NCBI GenBank assembly: GCA_903834465.1
Contig: CAILJB010000046.1
Coordinates: 1-64,000, forward strand
Source: an uncultured Pseudomonadota bacterium
Lineage (GTDB): Bacteria > Pseudomonadota > Gammaproteobacteria > Methylococcales > Methylomonadaceae
Direction of reading: 5' to 3'
Length of the DNA: 64,000 nucleotides
The position numbers were made by a program, and so were the translations under genes. Of the stretch, positions 1 to 9,257 are shown piece after piece. Every line of letters begins with the position of its first letter. Within the stretch, counting starts at the first letter, position 1. The notes below the pieces were generated by a model. It did not search any database. It was given only the letters and a program-made list of their open reading frames with translations, and had not been told where the DNA came from.

Positions 1-35
1 ATAGCGGTTTGTTTTTGAGTTAATTCGTTAATCAT
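1..35 (-). CDS. possible 5' end of a gene leaving the window
   Basis: On the minus strand an ATG at 35-33 opens a frame that stays open to the window edge (11 codons, beginning M-I-N-E-L-T-Q). A purine-rich stretch (GAGAGAC) sits a few bases upstream and could be its ribosome-binding site. Too short to name. It points the same way as the metal-efflux operon and may follow it, but there are about 280 bases between them. Confidence 0.3.
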   Translation of the reverse strand, partial: MINELTQKQTA

Positions 36-314
36 GAGAAGTCTCTCTATGTTTTCGTGAAGAAAAGGTGTGTTAGCTTTCAAAAAATTTAGCTAGTGAA
101 AATATATTATATTTAACAGTCTAGTGCAATTTGTTTTTAAAGTGGATTATAACATTGCACAATCACAGCTAAATGAGAATTGCCGGTTTCACTGGCAACT
201 GGAAATGTATTGTAAAGCAATCTATCTGGTAAATCACTCTAAACAGACTAGGCTTAAATGATAACATCCGGTCTTCATTTTCTATCATGACAACGCGATA
301 TTTGAAATATCATA
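36..314. other. AT-rich intergenic region with a perfect dyad at the operon end
   Basis: No gene seen. A perfect 7-1-7 inverted repeat (GATATTT-G-AAATATC, 297-311) lies three bases beyond the stop codon of the last metal-efflux gene. It has almost no G/C pairs and no following T-run, so it is a poor intrinsic terminator; it could mark the end of the operon or be a protein-binding site. Confidence 0.4.
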
Positions 315-620
315 TTAAAACACGCCATTTTCTAATACGGGTGTCACCCAATATTGAATTCCTGATCCAGAAAATTTTTCACGCAATTGCACCAGTAATT
401 TTGCTAAATCGTCACCATTTACATACATTTGAAATCGAATGCGTTTTTGCCTCCCGGTGACTTGTTCGGCTAACGATAAACCTTTATTTTCATGATGATG
501 TGCGGAAACAGGATAACTACTAAAGCCCTGTTCACACTCTAACATCAACAAACAATCGACCACTATTTCTTCAAGTGCAGGCAGCACGTTTAAAGTCACT
601 AAATATTCTTTGCTCATCAT
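315..620 (-). CDS. DUF3240 family protein of a metal-efflux operon
   Basis: A 101-residue soluble protein that I recognise as DUF3240-like: a small ferredoxin/PII-like fold protein usually encoded beside CzcA/CusA pumps. Visible features are a triple histidine at about residues 41-43 followed by the conserved-looking E-Q-V-T-G-R-Q-K-R-I-R-F stretch. The histidines could bind metal; that is inference. Its ATG overlaps the stop of the RND pump gene (ATGA at 617-620), so the two are translationally coupled and it is the last gene of the operon. The exact role of the family (metal sensing or pump modulation) is not established as far as I know. Confidence 0.75.
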   Translation of the reverse strand: MMSKEYLVTLNVLPALEEIVVDCLLMLECEQGFSSYPVSAHHHENKGLSLAEQVTGRQKRIRFQMYVNGDDLAKLLVQLREKFSGSGIQYWVTPVLENGVF

Positions 621-3600
621 TGAGCCTCTTTTGTCTGTCCAAATAATCGAAATAAAATCGGTAATAAAAATAGTGTCAAAAATGTTGATGACACCAAACC
701 ACCAATCACGACAATAGCGAGGGGGCGTTGAATCTCTGAGCCAGGTCCTGTTGCATATAATAATGGAATAAGTCCAAACGCAGCGATGCTTGCCGTCATC
801 AAAACGGGACGTAATCGCCGTGACGAACCAATCATTACCACTTTCGCGATATTCATGCCTGTTGCAAGTAGTTGGTTAAAATAACTCACCATCACCACAC
901 CATTTAAAACTGCAATCCCCAATAGCGCAATAAATCCAACCGATGCCGGTACAGATAAATATTCACCCGAAATCCATAACGCGAATACGCCACCAATCAT
1001 CGCCAATGGTATATTTGATAACACTAAAACAGCTTGTTTTACTGAACCAAAGGTTGAAAATAACAGCAAAAAAATCAAGCTCAACGAGATGGGAATCACC
1101 ACAGATAATGTCGCGGCAGCGCGTTGTTGATTTTCAAATTGTCCACCAAATTGCACCGTGTAACCGGTTGGTAATTTCACTTTTTCAGCAACTAATCGAC
1201 GTGCTTCTTCAACAAAACCAACTAAATCACGCCCTTCAACATTACTGCGAACAACCGTAAAACGTTGCCCTTTTTCGCGTCCAATGGATACTACGCCTTC
1301 TACTTGTTCAATTTTTGCGATTTCAGTCAGTGGCACGCGCCCAGCGTTATTTGGTAATGTAATTTGCAAGCTGTCAAAACTTGCACTGGTACTATCACCA
1401 CGCAAAATCAAAGGGGTACGCCGGATGCCTTCTTGCACGATGCCCAAATTTAAGCCTTCAACTTCAGAACGTAACAATGTTTCGATACTGTCGCTGTCTA
1501 ATCCAAAACGTCCGGCAGCCGTTTTATCAATTTTTAATTGCAAAAATTTCATGCCATCATTTTGTTTCGCCACTACATCGCTGGAACCGTGAATTTGTCT
1601 CAAAACCTCAGCGATTTCGTTCGCCTTTTCGTTTAAAATGGCTAAATCAAAACCAAATAATTTCACAGCAACATCGCCGCGTGTGCCAGTCAACATTTCA
1701 GAAACACGCATTTCAATGGGTTGTGTAAAACTGAACGCCACACCTGGCGTTTCACTCATCACGGTGCGAATTTTTTCAATCAAAGCGGCTTTATCTGGCA
1801 CTTGCCATTGTTCTTTGGGTTTTAAAACTAAAAAGGTGTCCGTTTCATTTAACCCCATCGGGTCTAAACCCAATTCATCTGAGCCAACCCGCCCTAAAAC
1901 GGTTTCAATTTCAGGAATATTTTTTAGCAAATTTTTTTGAATCTGTTCATCCAAAATCACAGATTGTGCGAGAGTAATCGACGGTAATTTTTCAACTTGT
2001 AAAATAATATCGCCCTCGTCCATATTCGGCATAAACGTGCTGCCAATTTGTCCAAATACCAGCACCGTTACCGCCAACATACTGCCGACTACAACAAATA
2101 CTTTTTTACTATTTTCCAGACACCACGCCAATGCGGGTTGATAGAGTTGTTGTAATTTTCGCGGCAACCACGGTTCTTCGTGCGAAACCTTTGTCATCAA
2201 ATACGATGCGACAACGGGAATAACAGTGAGTGATAAAATCAACGAACCGCTTAATGCAAATACAATCGTTAATGCTACCGGTGTAAATAATTTCCCTTCC
2301 AAACCTTGTAGCGTCAGCAGCGGCAGAAATACGATAATAATAATTAAAATTCCCGATGTAACAGAACTTGCAACTTCGGATGTTGCGCGATAAATGACAT
2401 GTAAACGAGGCAAACGTTGAGCCGTTTTGGCATGTGCTAAATGGGTAATCAGGTTTTCCACCACCACAACTGCCGCGTCAACAAGCATCCCAATCGCAAT
2501 TGCCAAACCGCCTAAACTCATTAAGTTTGCCGACATCCCCATGATTTTCATCAAAATAAATGTAAACAATGCGGCTAACGGTAATACGATTGCAACAACA
2601 ATGGCGGCGCGTAAATTTCCCAAAAACAGCAGCAATAAAATCAAAACTAATCCAATCGCTTCGCCCAGCGCATGAATAACCGTATCGACAGCTCGATTAA
2701 CCAAATGTCCTCGATTATAGAAAACATCAAGATGCACACCTTTTGGTAAACTGGGCGTGAGTTCAGCAATTTTTGCTTCAATTCCTTCAACCGTTTGTCG
2801 TGCATTTGCACCACGCAAACTTAATACCACGCCTGTTACGGCTTCACCAACCCCATTTTTACTCACCGCGCCATAACGTGTCATTGAACCAATACGAACA
2901 TCAGCAATATCACCCACTTTTATCGGAGATTGCCCAGTGCCACTTACCACAATGGCACGCACATCGTCTAAGGTTTTAATTCGTCCTTCAGCGCGAACAA
3001 TTAACGCTTCTTCACCTTCGGTTAAACGCCCTGCGCCATCGTTACGATTATTACTTTGCAAAGCATTGATTAAATCAGCAATCGCAATCCCTCGCGCTGA
3101 CATTTTCATATTGTCAGGAACAACTTCAAAACTCCGCACAAATCCGCCAAGTGCATTCACATCCGCTACACCTGAAACCGTGCGTAATGCGGGGCGAATT
3201 ACCCAATCAAGTAAATCACGTTTTTGCATTAGCGTTAAATCACCACCATCCACAGAAAACATGAACATTTCGCCAAGCGGTGTGGTCATTGGCGCAATAC
3301 CGCCTTCAACCCCTGCCGGTAAATTGCCCCACAATGTATTCAACCGTTCAGCGATTTGTTGACGCGCCCAAAAAACATCTGTGCCTTCTTCAAAATCAAT
3401 CGTAATATCGGTTAGTGCGTATTTGGCAATTGAGCGCAACATACTTTGATGCGGAATGCCGAGTAATTCGACTTCAATCGGTGCGGTAATGCGTGATTCA
3501 ACTTCTTCGGGGGTCATTCCCGCCGCTTTGACAATAATTTTAACTTGCGTTGGCGATACTTCGGGAAACGCATCAATGGGTAAATGCTTAAACGCATAAT

Positions 3601-3679
3601 AACCACCGCCACCTAACATCAACACCAGCACCATCATCAACAAACGTTGACTTAGGGCAAAACGAATTAGTCCTGTCAT
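617..3679 (-). CDS. CzcA/CusA-type heavy-metal RND efflux pump
   Basis: Inner-membrane, proton-driven RND transporter that expels metal cations through a tripartite envelope complex. About 1020 residues, normal for the family. It begins T-G-L-I-R-F-A-L-S-Q-R, a typical CzcA N-terminus, then shows the first membrane helix, a large periplasmic loop, helices 2-6, and the repeat of this plan in the second half. The helix-4 motif (about residue 400) reads G-M-L-V-D-A-A-V-V-V-V-E-N: the D...E pair marks the heavy-metal subfamily, unlike the D-D pair of drug pumps. I chose the ATG at 3679, which overlaps the upstream stop as ATGA; an upstream in-frame start at 3712 would add 11 residues inside the preceding gene. 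The exact metal (Cu/Ag or Zn/Co/Cd) cannot be read from the sequence. Confidence 0.93.
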   Translation of the reverse strand: MTGLIRFALSQRLLMMVLVLMLGGGGYYAFKHLPIDAFPEVSPTQVKIIVKAAGMTPEEVESRITAPIEVELLGIPHQSMLRSIAKYALTDITIDFEEGTDVFWARQQIAERLNTLWGNLPAGVEGGIAPMTTPLGEMFMFSVDGGDLTLMQKRDLLDWVIRPALRTVSGVADVNALGGFVRSFEVVPDNMKMSARGIAIADLINALQSNNRNDGAGRLTEGEEALIVRAEGRIKTLDDVRAIVVSGTGQSPIKVGDIADVRIGSMTRYGAVSKNGVGEAVTGVVLSLRGANARQTVEGIEAKIAELTPSLPKGVHLDVFYNRGHLVNRAVDTVIHALGEAIGLVLILLLLFLGNLRAAIVVAIVLPLAALFTFILMKIMGMSANLMSLGGLAIAIGMLVDAAVVVVENLITHLAHAKTAQRLPRLHVIYRATSEVASSVTSGILIIIIVFLPLLTLQGLEGKLFTPVALTIVFALSGSLILSLTVIPVVASYLMTKVSHEEPWLPRKLQQLYQPALAWCLENSKKVFVVVGSMLAVTVLVFGQIGSTFMPNMDEGDIILQVEKLPSITLAQSVILDEQIQKNLLKNIPEIETVLGRVGSDELGLDPMGLNETDTFLVLKPKEQWQVPDKAALIEKIRTVMSETPGVAFSFTQPIEMRVSEMLTGTRGDVAVKLFGFDLAILNEKANEIAEVLRQIHGSSDVVAKQNDGMKFLQLKIDKTAAGRFGLDSDSIETLLRSEVEGLNLGIVQEGIRRTPLILRGDSTSASFDSLQITLPNNAGRVPLTEIAKIEQVEGVVSIGREKGQRFTVVRSNVEGRDLVGFVEEARRLVAEKVKLPTGYTVQFGGQFENQQRAAATLSVVIPISLSLIFLLLFSTFGSVKQAVLVLSNIPLAMIGGVFALWISGEYLSVPASVGFIALLGIAVLNGVVMVSYFNQLLATGMNIAKVVMIGSSRRLRPVLMTASIAAFGLIPLLYATGPGSEIQRPLAIVVIGGLVSSTFLTLFLLPILFRLFGQTKEAQ

Positions 3680-4755
3680 TGTTCTGCACTCTCTAAACCT
3701 AAACCCAACCAATTTGCTTTAAGTGCTGCCGCGCCTTTAATTGCCACGATTTCATCGCCTGTAAATTGTCCGGCGATAATCGACTCATCGTCTTGTTTAC
3801 GAATAATGGTGATGGGTTTTACATCAAAACCGGTTTGACTACGCACGAATAAAAACGCTTTACCATCATTTTGTGCGATAGCAGTATTTGGAATTTTGAA
3901 AACAATTTGTTTACTAATTTGATTGATTTGGACGTTTAATTTTTGTCCGGCACGAATTTGTTTGGGCGCATTTTTTATCACGGCTCGCGCTAAAATGGTT
4001 TGATTCTCAAGATTGACACTTTGTCCGAGCAAACTAATTTCTGCCTTAAACGATGTATTTTCAATCGTCACCAAATCGCCCACTTTGACATTGGCAATGC
4101 GTTCTTGCGGAATCGCAATTTCAAGCCATAACGTGTGTAAATCTGCAACACGATAAAGCGGTGTTAGATTGTCGATGCGTGTGCCAACAACTGCAATACG
4201 TTCAATCACCACGCCTGAAATTGGCGAACGAATCATTAAATGACTGTTCAGTTGACCACTTGCACTTCCGCCTGCAATTTCGAGTAAACGTTTTGCTTCC
4301 TGCACATCGAGCGAAGCCGCGTTAAATTTACTTTCAGTTTCTTGAACCCGTCGATTGGCGATAATGCCATCTTTTGCCAGTGTTTTATCACGTTGATAAG
4401 CAGAATTTGCCAACTGCATCGTACTACTCGCTTTCAAATAATTACTTTGCAAGGTCAGCAAATTCGGGCTATCAATTTGTGCTAACACATCGCCTTTTTT
4501 TACGTCATCACCAAGCGCGGCGTTGAGCTGATTGATAATTCCCGCTTGTGATGCGCTGACAACATATTCGTTATTAGGCGGAATTAACACTTTCGCAGGC
4601 GCAAATAGCACTGGAATGTCCGTAATGCGCGTGAATTTTCCTAACACAATTCCTAAACTTTCAATATGTTCAGCTGGTAATTGAATGGTATTTTCAAGCG
4701 CGAAACTCGACGCATTGATTGCCGCTAAAACTAAAATTAACAAAATGCATTTCAT
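3676..4755 (-). CDS. periplasmic membrane-fusion protein of the metal pump (CzcB/CusB-like)
   Basis: Periplasmic adaptor that joins the RND pump to the outer-membrane channel. 359 residues with an N-terminal signal peptide (M-K-C-I-L-L-I-L-V-L-A-A, cleavage probably near residue 19). It shows the biotinyl/lipoyl half-motifs (D-D-V-K-K-G-D-V-L-A-Q-I-D-S-P near residue 83 and S-P-I-S-G-V-V near 178) flanking a helical hairpin, then a beta-barrel and a membrane-proximal domain. No extra metal-binding N-terminal extension (as in CusB or SilB Met-rich forms) is seen. Its start overlaps the TolC-type gene's stop (ATGA at 4752-4755), and its own stop overlaps the pump's start the same way. Confidence 0.9.
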   Translation of the reverse strand: MKCILLILVLAAINASSFALENTIQLPAEHIESLGIVLGKFTRITDIPVLFAPAKVLIPPNNEYVVSASQAGIINQLNAALGDDVKKGDVLAQIDSPNLLTLQSNYLKASSTMQLANSAYQRDKTLAKDGIIANRRVQETESKFNAASLDVQEAKRLLEIAGGSASGQLNSHLMIRSPISGVVIERIAVVGTRIDNLTPLYRVADLHTLWLEIAIPQERIANVKVGDLVTIENTSFKAEISLLGQSVNLENQTILARAVIKNAPKQIRAGQKLNVQINQISKQIVFKIPNTAIAQNDGKAFLFVRSQTGFDVKPITIIRKQDDESIIAGQFTGDEIVAIKGAAALKANWLGLGLESAEQ

Positions 4756-5999
4756 GGCAAAACTCCAACCGCTTGATTATAAAAAGCGTAATCACGTTGC
4801 AACATGATGGCGCGTTCTTTAGCGGCTAACACCGCTATTTGTGTTTGAGATTGAATTTTTAGTAAGTCAATTAAATCAATTTCGCCAACGGAAAAACTCA
4901 ATTGCATCATTTTCAAATGCTTTTCTGCGACGGTTTTTAATTCATTGGTAATGACTAATTCAGCTTGATTGATTTGTAAATTATGTTCGGCTTCGTGATG
5001 ATTTTGTTCTAAATTACGAAAAAGTTGATCCCGTTCAGCGCGTAATTTGTTTAATTCAACATTTAACGCCGCAGTTTGCGGGGCTAAATGCGCTTCACCA
5101 CCAAATGGCACATTTACGCCAATATTAAAACTTTCAGTATTATTACTGCGAGGGTCAGCATTGCTTGGACGATCACTATTTACTCCGACCGCTACACTGC
5201 TTTGCCCAGAACCCACGAGTTGAAGTGCCTCTAATTCAGCTTGTTTGCGTTCAATTTGAGAATTTACCGCTTGTAACGCTGGATGCGTTTGTTCAATTTC
5301 TTTTTGCTGCGTTAACGTTTCTTGATACGTTGCAGGAACTTTAGTGGATTGCGTAATGGAACTGTAGCGTTTGCGGGCGTGCATCACTTCCGCTTCGGCA
5401 AGTGTGAGCGCAGAACGTTTTTTCAAGACCTCCGTTTGTACTAAAAGTTCGTCTGTTTGCGCTAAATCACCCGCTTGCACACGACGTTTCACATCATTTG
5501 CTAATTGTTCAGCAGCTGTCAATTCGATTTGTGCTTGTTGTTGCCGCAGCTCTTGTAATGAAATATCCCATAACGCTGCACGAATTAGACCTGCAACACG
5601 CCATTTTGTCGCGGCAGATTGCATCGAACTGTCGAATTGGGCTTTTTCGCCAATGCGTTGAACAGCATCGCGTTGACCTAAATTCCATAATGGCACTTGT
5701 ACTGTGCCATCGAGATAATGCAACGTGCCACTAGTGGCTTCTTGATAACGAAAGCCCGCCGTTGCCACGCCCGCCGTCCAACTATTGCCACGTTGGCGAA
5801 GAGCGGCAACTTCATTTTCCAGCGCGTTGAGCCATTGCATATCGGGATATTTTTCGAGCGTTAAATCAACCAGTTTTGCTAATGAAAGCTGTGCATCAAC
5901 AATCATCGGATCATGATGCTCAACACGCAGTAAATTTTCAGCGTGCGAGAAAATAGGGGTTAAAAGTAAGGGTATTAAAAGTGGTAAAAACATGAGCAT
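4752..5999 (-). CDS. TolC-family outer-membrane channel of the metal pump (CzcC/CusC-like)
   Basis: Outer-membrane efflux protein of 415 residues with an N-terminal signal peptide (M-L-M-F-L-P-L-L-I-P-L-L ending near H-A-E). The body is a pair of helical outer-membrane efflux repeats rich in Gln, Ala and Glu, typical of CzcC-like TolC relatives, without a lipobox. Two start ATGs lie two codons apart (5999 and 5993); a GTGGA stretch gives slightly better spacing to the second. It follows the small CzcI-like gene by about 50 bases and is coupled to the fusion-protein gene downstream. Confidence 0.88.
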   Translation of the reverse strand: MLMFLPLLIPLLLTPIFSHAENLLRVEHHDPMIVDAQLSLAKLVDLTLEKYPDMQWLNALENEVAALRQRGNSWTAGVATAGFRYQEATSGTLHYLDGTVQVPLWNLGQRDAVQRIGEKAQFDSSMQSAATKWRVAGLIRAALWDISLQELRQQQAQIELTAAEQLANDVKRRVQAGDLAQTDELLVQTEVLKKRSALTLAEAEVMHARKRYSSITQSTKVPATYQETLTQQKEIEQTHPALQAVNSQIERKQAELEALQLVGSGQSSVAVGVNSDRPSNADPRSNNTESFNIGVNVPFGGEAHLAPQTAALNVELNKLRAERDQLFRNLEQNHHEAEHNLQINQAELVITNELKTVAEKHLKMMQLSFSVGEIDLIDLLKIQSQTQIAVLAAKERAIMLQRDYAFYNQAVGVLP

Positions 6000-6048
6000 T
6001 CCACGTTGTTATTGAAAATAATGTCATCGCATGGCGCGAATTTTACAA

Positions 6049-6450
6049 TTAACGAGCGTAGAAAAAAGGCGGGGCGCGGGGCGCAGAAAGATTAAAAAAA
6101 TATGTATGTAAAATGGGTTCGGTTTGCAACGCAAAACAACGAATCAATAGCTGTGGTTTAGCTATAAAAAACACGTTGACTAACAAAGCAATGAAATTTA
6201 AATTAGCATTTAACTGCCACTTTTCCGTCTCATTTTTCATGCCCGCACTCATGACAACCATATTGTCATTTTGGCTCGTTGGTGCAAGAAATTCTGGCGC
6301 GTGCTGCAAGGCATTGACTTGCTCAAATTCGGGTAAATGCACCGATGCACCCAAATGCGCCACACTGTTTGTGTGAGCATGAATTAACGGTGCCGCAAAT
6401 TGCAGCAACACCAACACACTAATCAAATAAAGGCGAGCAAATGAAATCAT
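6049..6450 (-). CDS. small secreted protein heading the metal-efflux operon (CzcI-like)
   Basis: About 133 residues from the ATG at 6450 (an upstream TTG would add 12 unlikely residues). It has a signal peptide (I-S-F-A-R-L-Y-L-I-S-V-L-V-L-L ending at H-A-H), scattered histidines, a second hydrophobic stretch near residues 80-95, and ends in R-A-P-P-F-F-Y-A-R. Small leader proteins ending in an R-A-P-P-type tail are common first genes of czc/cus-like operons; family assignment rests on that tail and on position. Its role, perhaps metal binding or regulation of pump expression, is inferred only. Confidence 0.6.
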   Translation of the reverse strand: MISFARLYLISVLVLLQFAAPLIHAHTNSVAHLGASVHLPEFEQVNALQHAPEFLAPTSQNDNMVVMSAGMKNETEKWQLNANLNFIALLVNVFFIAKPQLLIRCFALQTEPILHTYFFNLSAPRAPPFFYAR

Positions 6451-6563
6451 GACACAAATACTATGTGATAAACCGTTACAACGCAATGACAGCCTTTTGC
6501 ATTATGTCGTTATTCTAGGTATTCTTTGCGTTTCCCATTTTTATTTCATTAGAGTGCCGACAA

Positions 6564-8015
6564 ATGACTGAAAAAACCGCGAGTAAACATTTAATCTATC
6601 TTCAAAGTCAATTTGCTGTAGACAATGCGGTGTTACAAAACGCCATCCAAGTCTTTCATGAACTCGACCAATTCGAATATGATTTGGGATTGATTGAAAA
6701 TGAAGATTCCGCCGCAATTCAAACTTCGTGGTGGCCCATTGTCAGCGTCATCGGTGGGAATTCGGGCGATAAAAACACGTTTTTAGCACGGTATTTAAAT
6801 GTTGAACTGGCAGCAACACATAAAACAACCGTGTTATTACACAGTCCGCAAGCCAGTCAAACTATTTTGCCTGCCACCGCATTAGACGTTGATTACCGTT
6901 ATCCTTTTTATCGTATTAGCCAAAAAATAGAACAATTACAAAAAGGCGAAGGCGAACGAATTAACGCCTATTTAGAACTTAAAACGTTAAATAGTCCAAA
7001 TTTGCAAGGCAAATTGATTATCGATATTCCAAGTTTTATTCATGCCACTAACTTTGAAGTGTCGAATTTACTGACCACTTACAGCATGGAACAATCGGAC
7101 GTGGTATTGGTATTTTGCGATATTTTCAATTCAACTTCGGATTTGACAAAAGCTTTAACCGCAACGCTTATCAAACAACAAGAAAGTAATAAACTCATTT
7201 ATTTATTTGATGACACCACGGCAAATGCGGCAACATGGCAGAAAAAATTAGCGCATTTAGGGCTTACGATTGGTCAATTTATCGGTATTTCTCAACTTGA
7301 AAATACGCAATCACATGAATTTGCATTGTTAGAACAACGTCTTGCCAACGCTGGTTTGCAACGTTCATATCGGGTTTTACATTCGCTTGAAAAAAGTATT
7401 CGTGATGTGGAAGATGTTGCTATTCACGAAGTAAAAAGAGCCATTTACCATTGGAAAGAAGGTTCGACATTTTCAAGTTTGTTAATTTTAGGCTTTTTTG
7501 CCATGCTCGCAGTATTCGCAGAAATCGCAGGATTAGGCTTTTTAGAAATGTTAATTGACCCAATTGTTGGTTCAGCGATAGTGCTAACGACACTTGCGTT
7601 TATGATTCCAACGCATATTTTATTTAGCAAAATGGTGGCAAAAATAACAATTCGTTCACTTGCCAGACGACAAAAACATCTACATTTGACTGAGAATTTA
7701 GCGGCTTTCTTTGAAAGAAACATTACCTTTTCACGCATGATGTTACCGATTAGCGAGCCGACTGGTTGGAATAAAAAATCGAAAGCGCAACTTGCGAATT
7801 TGCGTACTAAAGCTAAAGATTTGGTGCAATCGCTTAACGATAATTTCAGTGTTTACAGCACGCCTGTTGTTCGACAAACTGTTATCACGCCAAAACCTGC
7901 GCCAGTCATCACACAAACAGTTGTTGCACCACAAATCGTTCAACCCACTGTAACAGCGCAACCAACTCAACCACAACGTCAATCGGCGTTAATGCAAAAA
8001 ATTCTTAAAAAATAA
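6564..8015 (+). CDS. dynamin-like membrane GTPase relative with degenerate P-loop
   Basis: A 483-residue protein of uncertain function. Near residue 63 lies I-G-G-N-S-G-D-K-N-T-F, which sits where a Walker A motif (G-x-x-x-x-G-K-S/T) would be but lacks the adjacent G-K. Residues about 152-158 read I-I-D-I-P-S-F, in the place of a D-x-P-G switch, and L-I-Y-L-F-D-D-T follows further on. Two adjacent hydrophobic segments lie at about 305-325 and 332-352, as in membrane-inserting bacterial dynamin relatives. The C-terminal 60 residues are a Pro/Gln/Thr/Val-rich low-complexity tail ending in a basic L-M-Q-K-I-L-K-K. GTP binding is doubtful. It precedes the ATP-grasp-like gene by six bases. Confidence 0.5.
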   Translation: MTEKTASKHLIYLQSQFAVDNAVLQNAIQVFHELDQFEYDLGLIENEDSAAIQTSWWPIVSVIGGNSGDKNTFLARYLNVELAATHKTTVLLHSPQASQTILPATALDVDYRYPFYRISQKIEQLQKGEGERINAYLELKTLNSPNLQGKLIIDIPSFIHATNFEVSNLLTTYSMEQSDVVLVFCDIFNSTSDLTKALTATLIKQQESNKLIYLFDDTTANAATWQKKLAHLGLTIGQFIGISQLENTQSHEFALLEQRLANAGLQRSYRVLHSLEKSIRDVEDVAIHEVKRAIYHWKEGSTFSSLLILGFFAMLAVFAEIAGLGFLEMLIDPIVGSAIVLTTLAFMIPTHILFSKMVAKITIRSLARRQKHLHLTENLAAFFERNITFSRMMLPISEPTGWNKKSKAQLANLRTKAKDLVQSLNDNFSVYSTPVVRQTVITPKPAPVITQTVVAPQIVQPTVTAQPTQPQRQSALMQKILKK

Positions 8016-8021
8016 TCACGC

Positions 8022-9254
8022 ATGACTGTTGCCCACTGTCGCACTGACAGTTTAGAAAATGAATTAAATCACACTTGTCATTGCGTCACATTGAATCGAG
8101 ACACGTTAGCGCGTCTCGATGTGACACTTCCAGAAAATATCTTTGCTAATTCGCCGGTTTTTGTTGCCGAATCAACATTGCAAGCACAACAAGACATTAT
8201 TGCAGCGATTGAACAGGTTATTACTCTGCCCGCTTATCAAACACACGTTTTAAGTTATGCGCCAAAAATCGCGCAATTTGTTACGCCCGCACAAGGTGTT
8301 TTTTTAGGCTATGATTTTCATATCGACACGCACGGCAAACCCTGGCTGATTGAAATTAACACTAACGCTGGAGGTGCATTGCTGAATGCGTTGTTATTGA
8401 ACGCGCAAAATCCGTGTTTGCATGCGCCAGGTTTGCCAACACCATTCGACGACACGCAGTTTGTCACCATGTTTCAGCGAGAATGGCTATTAGCCGGCTC
8501 TCAACCTTTACGCACTATTGCCATTGTGGATGATACGCCTGAGCAGCAATATCTTTATGCTGAATTTGTGTTATTCAAACGGCTTTTTGAACAACACGGC
8601 ATTCAAGCCATTATCTGTGCGCCTCAAGAGTTACGTTATCATTCGCAACAACTTTGGTATGAAAATACGCCGATTGATTTGGTGTACAACCGTCTAACAG
8701 ATTTTTCCTTGCTCGAAAAAAATCAACAAGCCTTAGCCGCCGCCTATTTAGCCGGAAATGCCGTGATTACACCGCATCCTCGCGCTCACGCGCTGTATGC
8801 CGATAAACAGAATTTAACGATATTAAGCAATGCAGCAATTTTAGAAGAATTAGGCGTTGACGAAAAAACGCGCCACATTTTAATCAACGGCATTGCGCCA
8901 ACCATTTCAGTCGAAAATAAAAATGCGGATTGTCTTTGGGCTGAACGCAAACAATTATTTTTCAAACCCACAAAAGGTTATGGCAGTAAAGCCGCATATC
9001 GTGGCGATAAATTAACCAAACGGGTGTTTGGTGAAATTTTGACAGCCGATTATGTTGCACAAACATTCATCCCCCCCAGTTCACGGCAATTACGCCTTCT
9101 CGACAAACTCGAAACGTTTAAAATAGACATACGCGCTTACGTTTACGCAGGCGAAATTCAATTGACTTGTGCGCGGTTGTATCAAGGTCAAACCACCAAT
9201 TTTCGAACACCTGGCGGTGGTTTTGCGCCAGTCATTACACACTTTCAAGGTTAA
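8022..9254 (+). CDS. ATP-grasp-like protein, possibly circularly permuted
   Basis: 410 residues, no signal peptide or membrane helix. About residue 111 shows W-L-I-E-I-N-T-N-A-G-G, which resembles the C-terminal metal/ATP-binding strand of ATP-grasp enzymes, while the basic F-F-K-P-T-K-G-Y-G-S-K and F-K-I-D-I-R-A-Y-V-Y motifs that normally precede it appear near residues 310-375. This reversed order suggests a circular permutation. The protein ends in G-G-G-F-A-P. Likely a ligase of carboxylate and amine substrates; the substrate is unknown. It lies between the dynamin-like and YlqF-like genes in an apparent operon. Confidence 0.5.
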   Translation: MTVAHCRTDSLENELNHTCHCVTLNRDTLARLDVTLPENIFANSPVFVAESTLQAQQDIIAAIEQVITLPAYQTHVLSYAPKIAQFVTPAQGVFLGYDFHIDTHGKPWLIEINTNAGGALLNALLLNAQNPCLHAPGLPTPFDDTQFVTMFQREWLLAGSQPLRTIAIVDDTPEQQYLYAEFVLFKRLFEQHGIQAIICAPQELRYHSQQLWYENTPIDLVYNRLTDFSLLEKNQQALAAAYLAGNAVITPHPRAHALYADKQNLTILSNAAILEELGVDEKTRHILINGIAPTISVENKNADCLWAERKQLFFKPTKGYGSKAAYRGDKLTKRVFGEILTADYVAQTFIPPSSRQLRLLDKLETFKIDIRAYVYAGEIQLTCARLYQGQTTNFRTPGGGFAPVITHFQG

Positions 9255-9257
9255 AAA

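Noticed and set aside
943-3362. Several long plus-strand frames opposite the metal RND pump gene
   Set aside because: They are antisense shadows: no family motifs, no ribosome sites, and the minus-strand frame is a full-length conserved pump.
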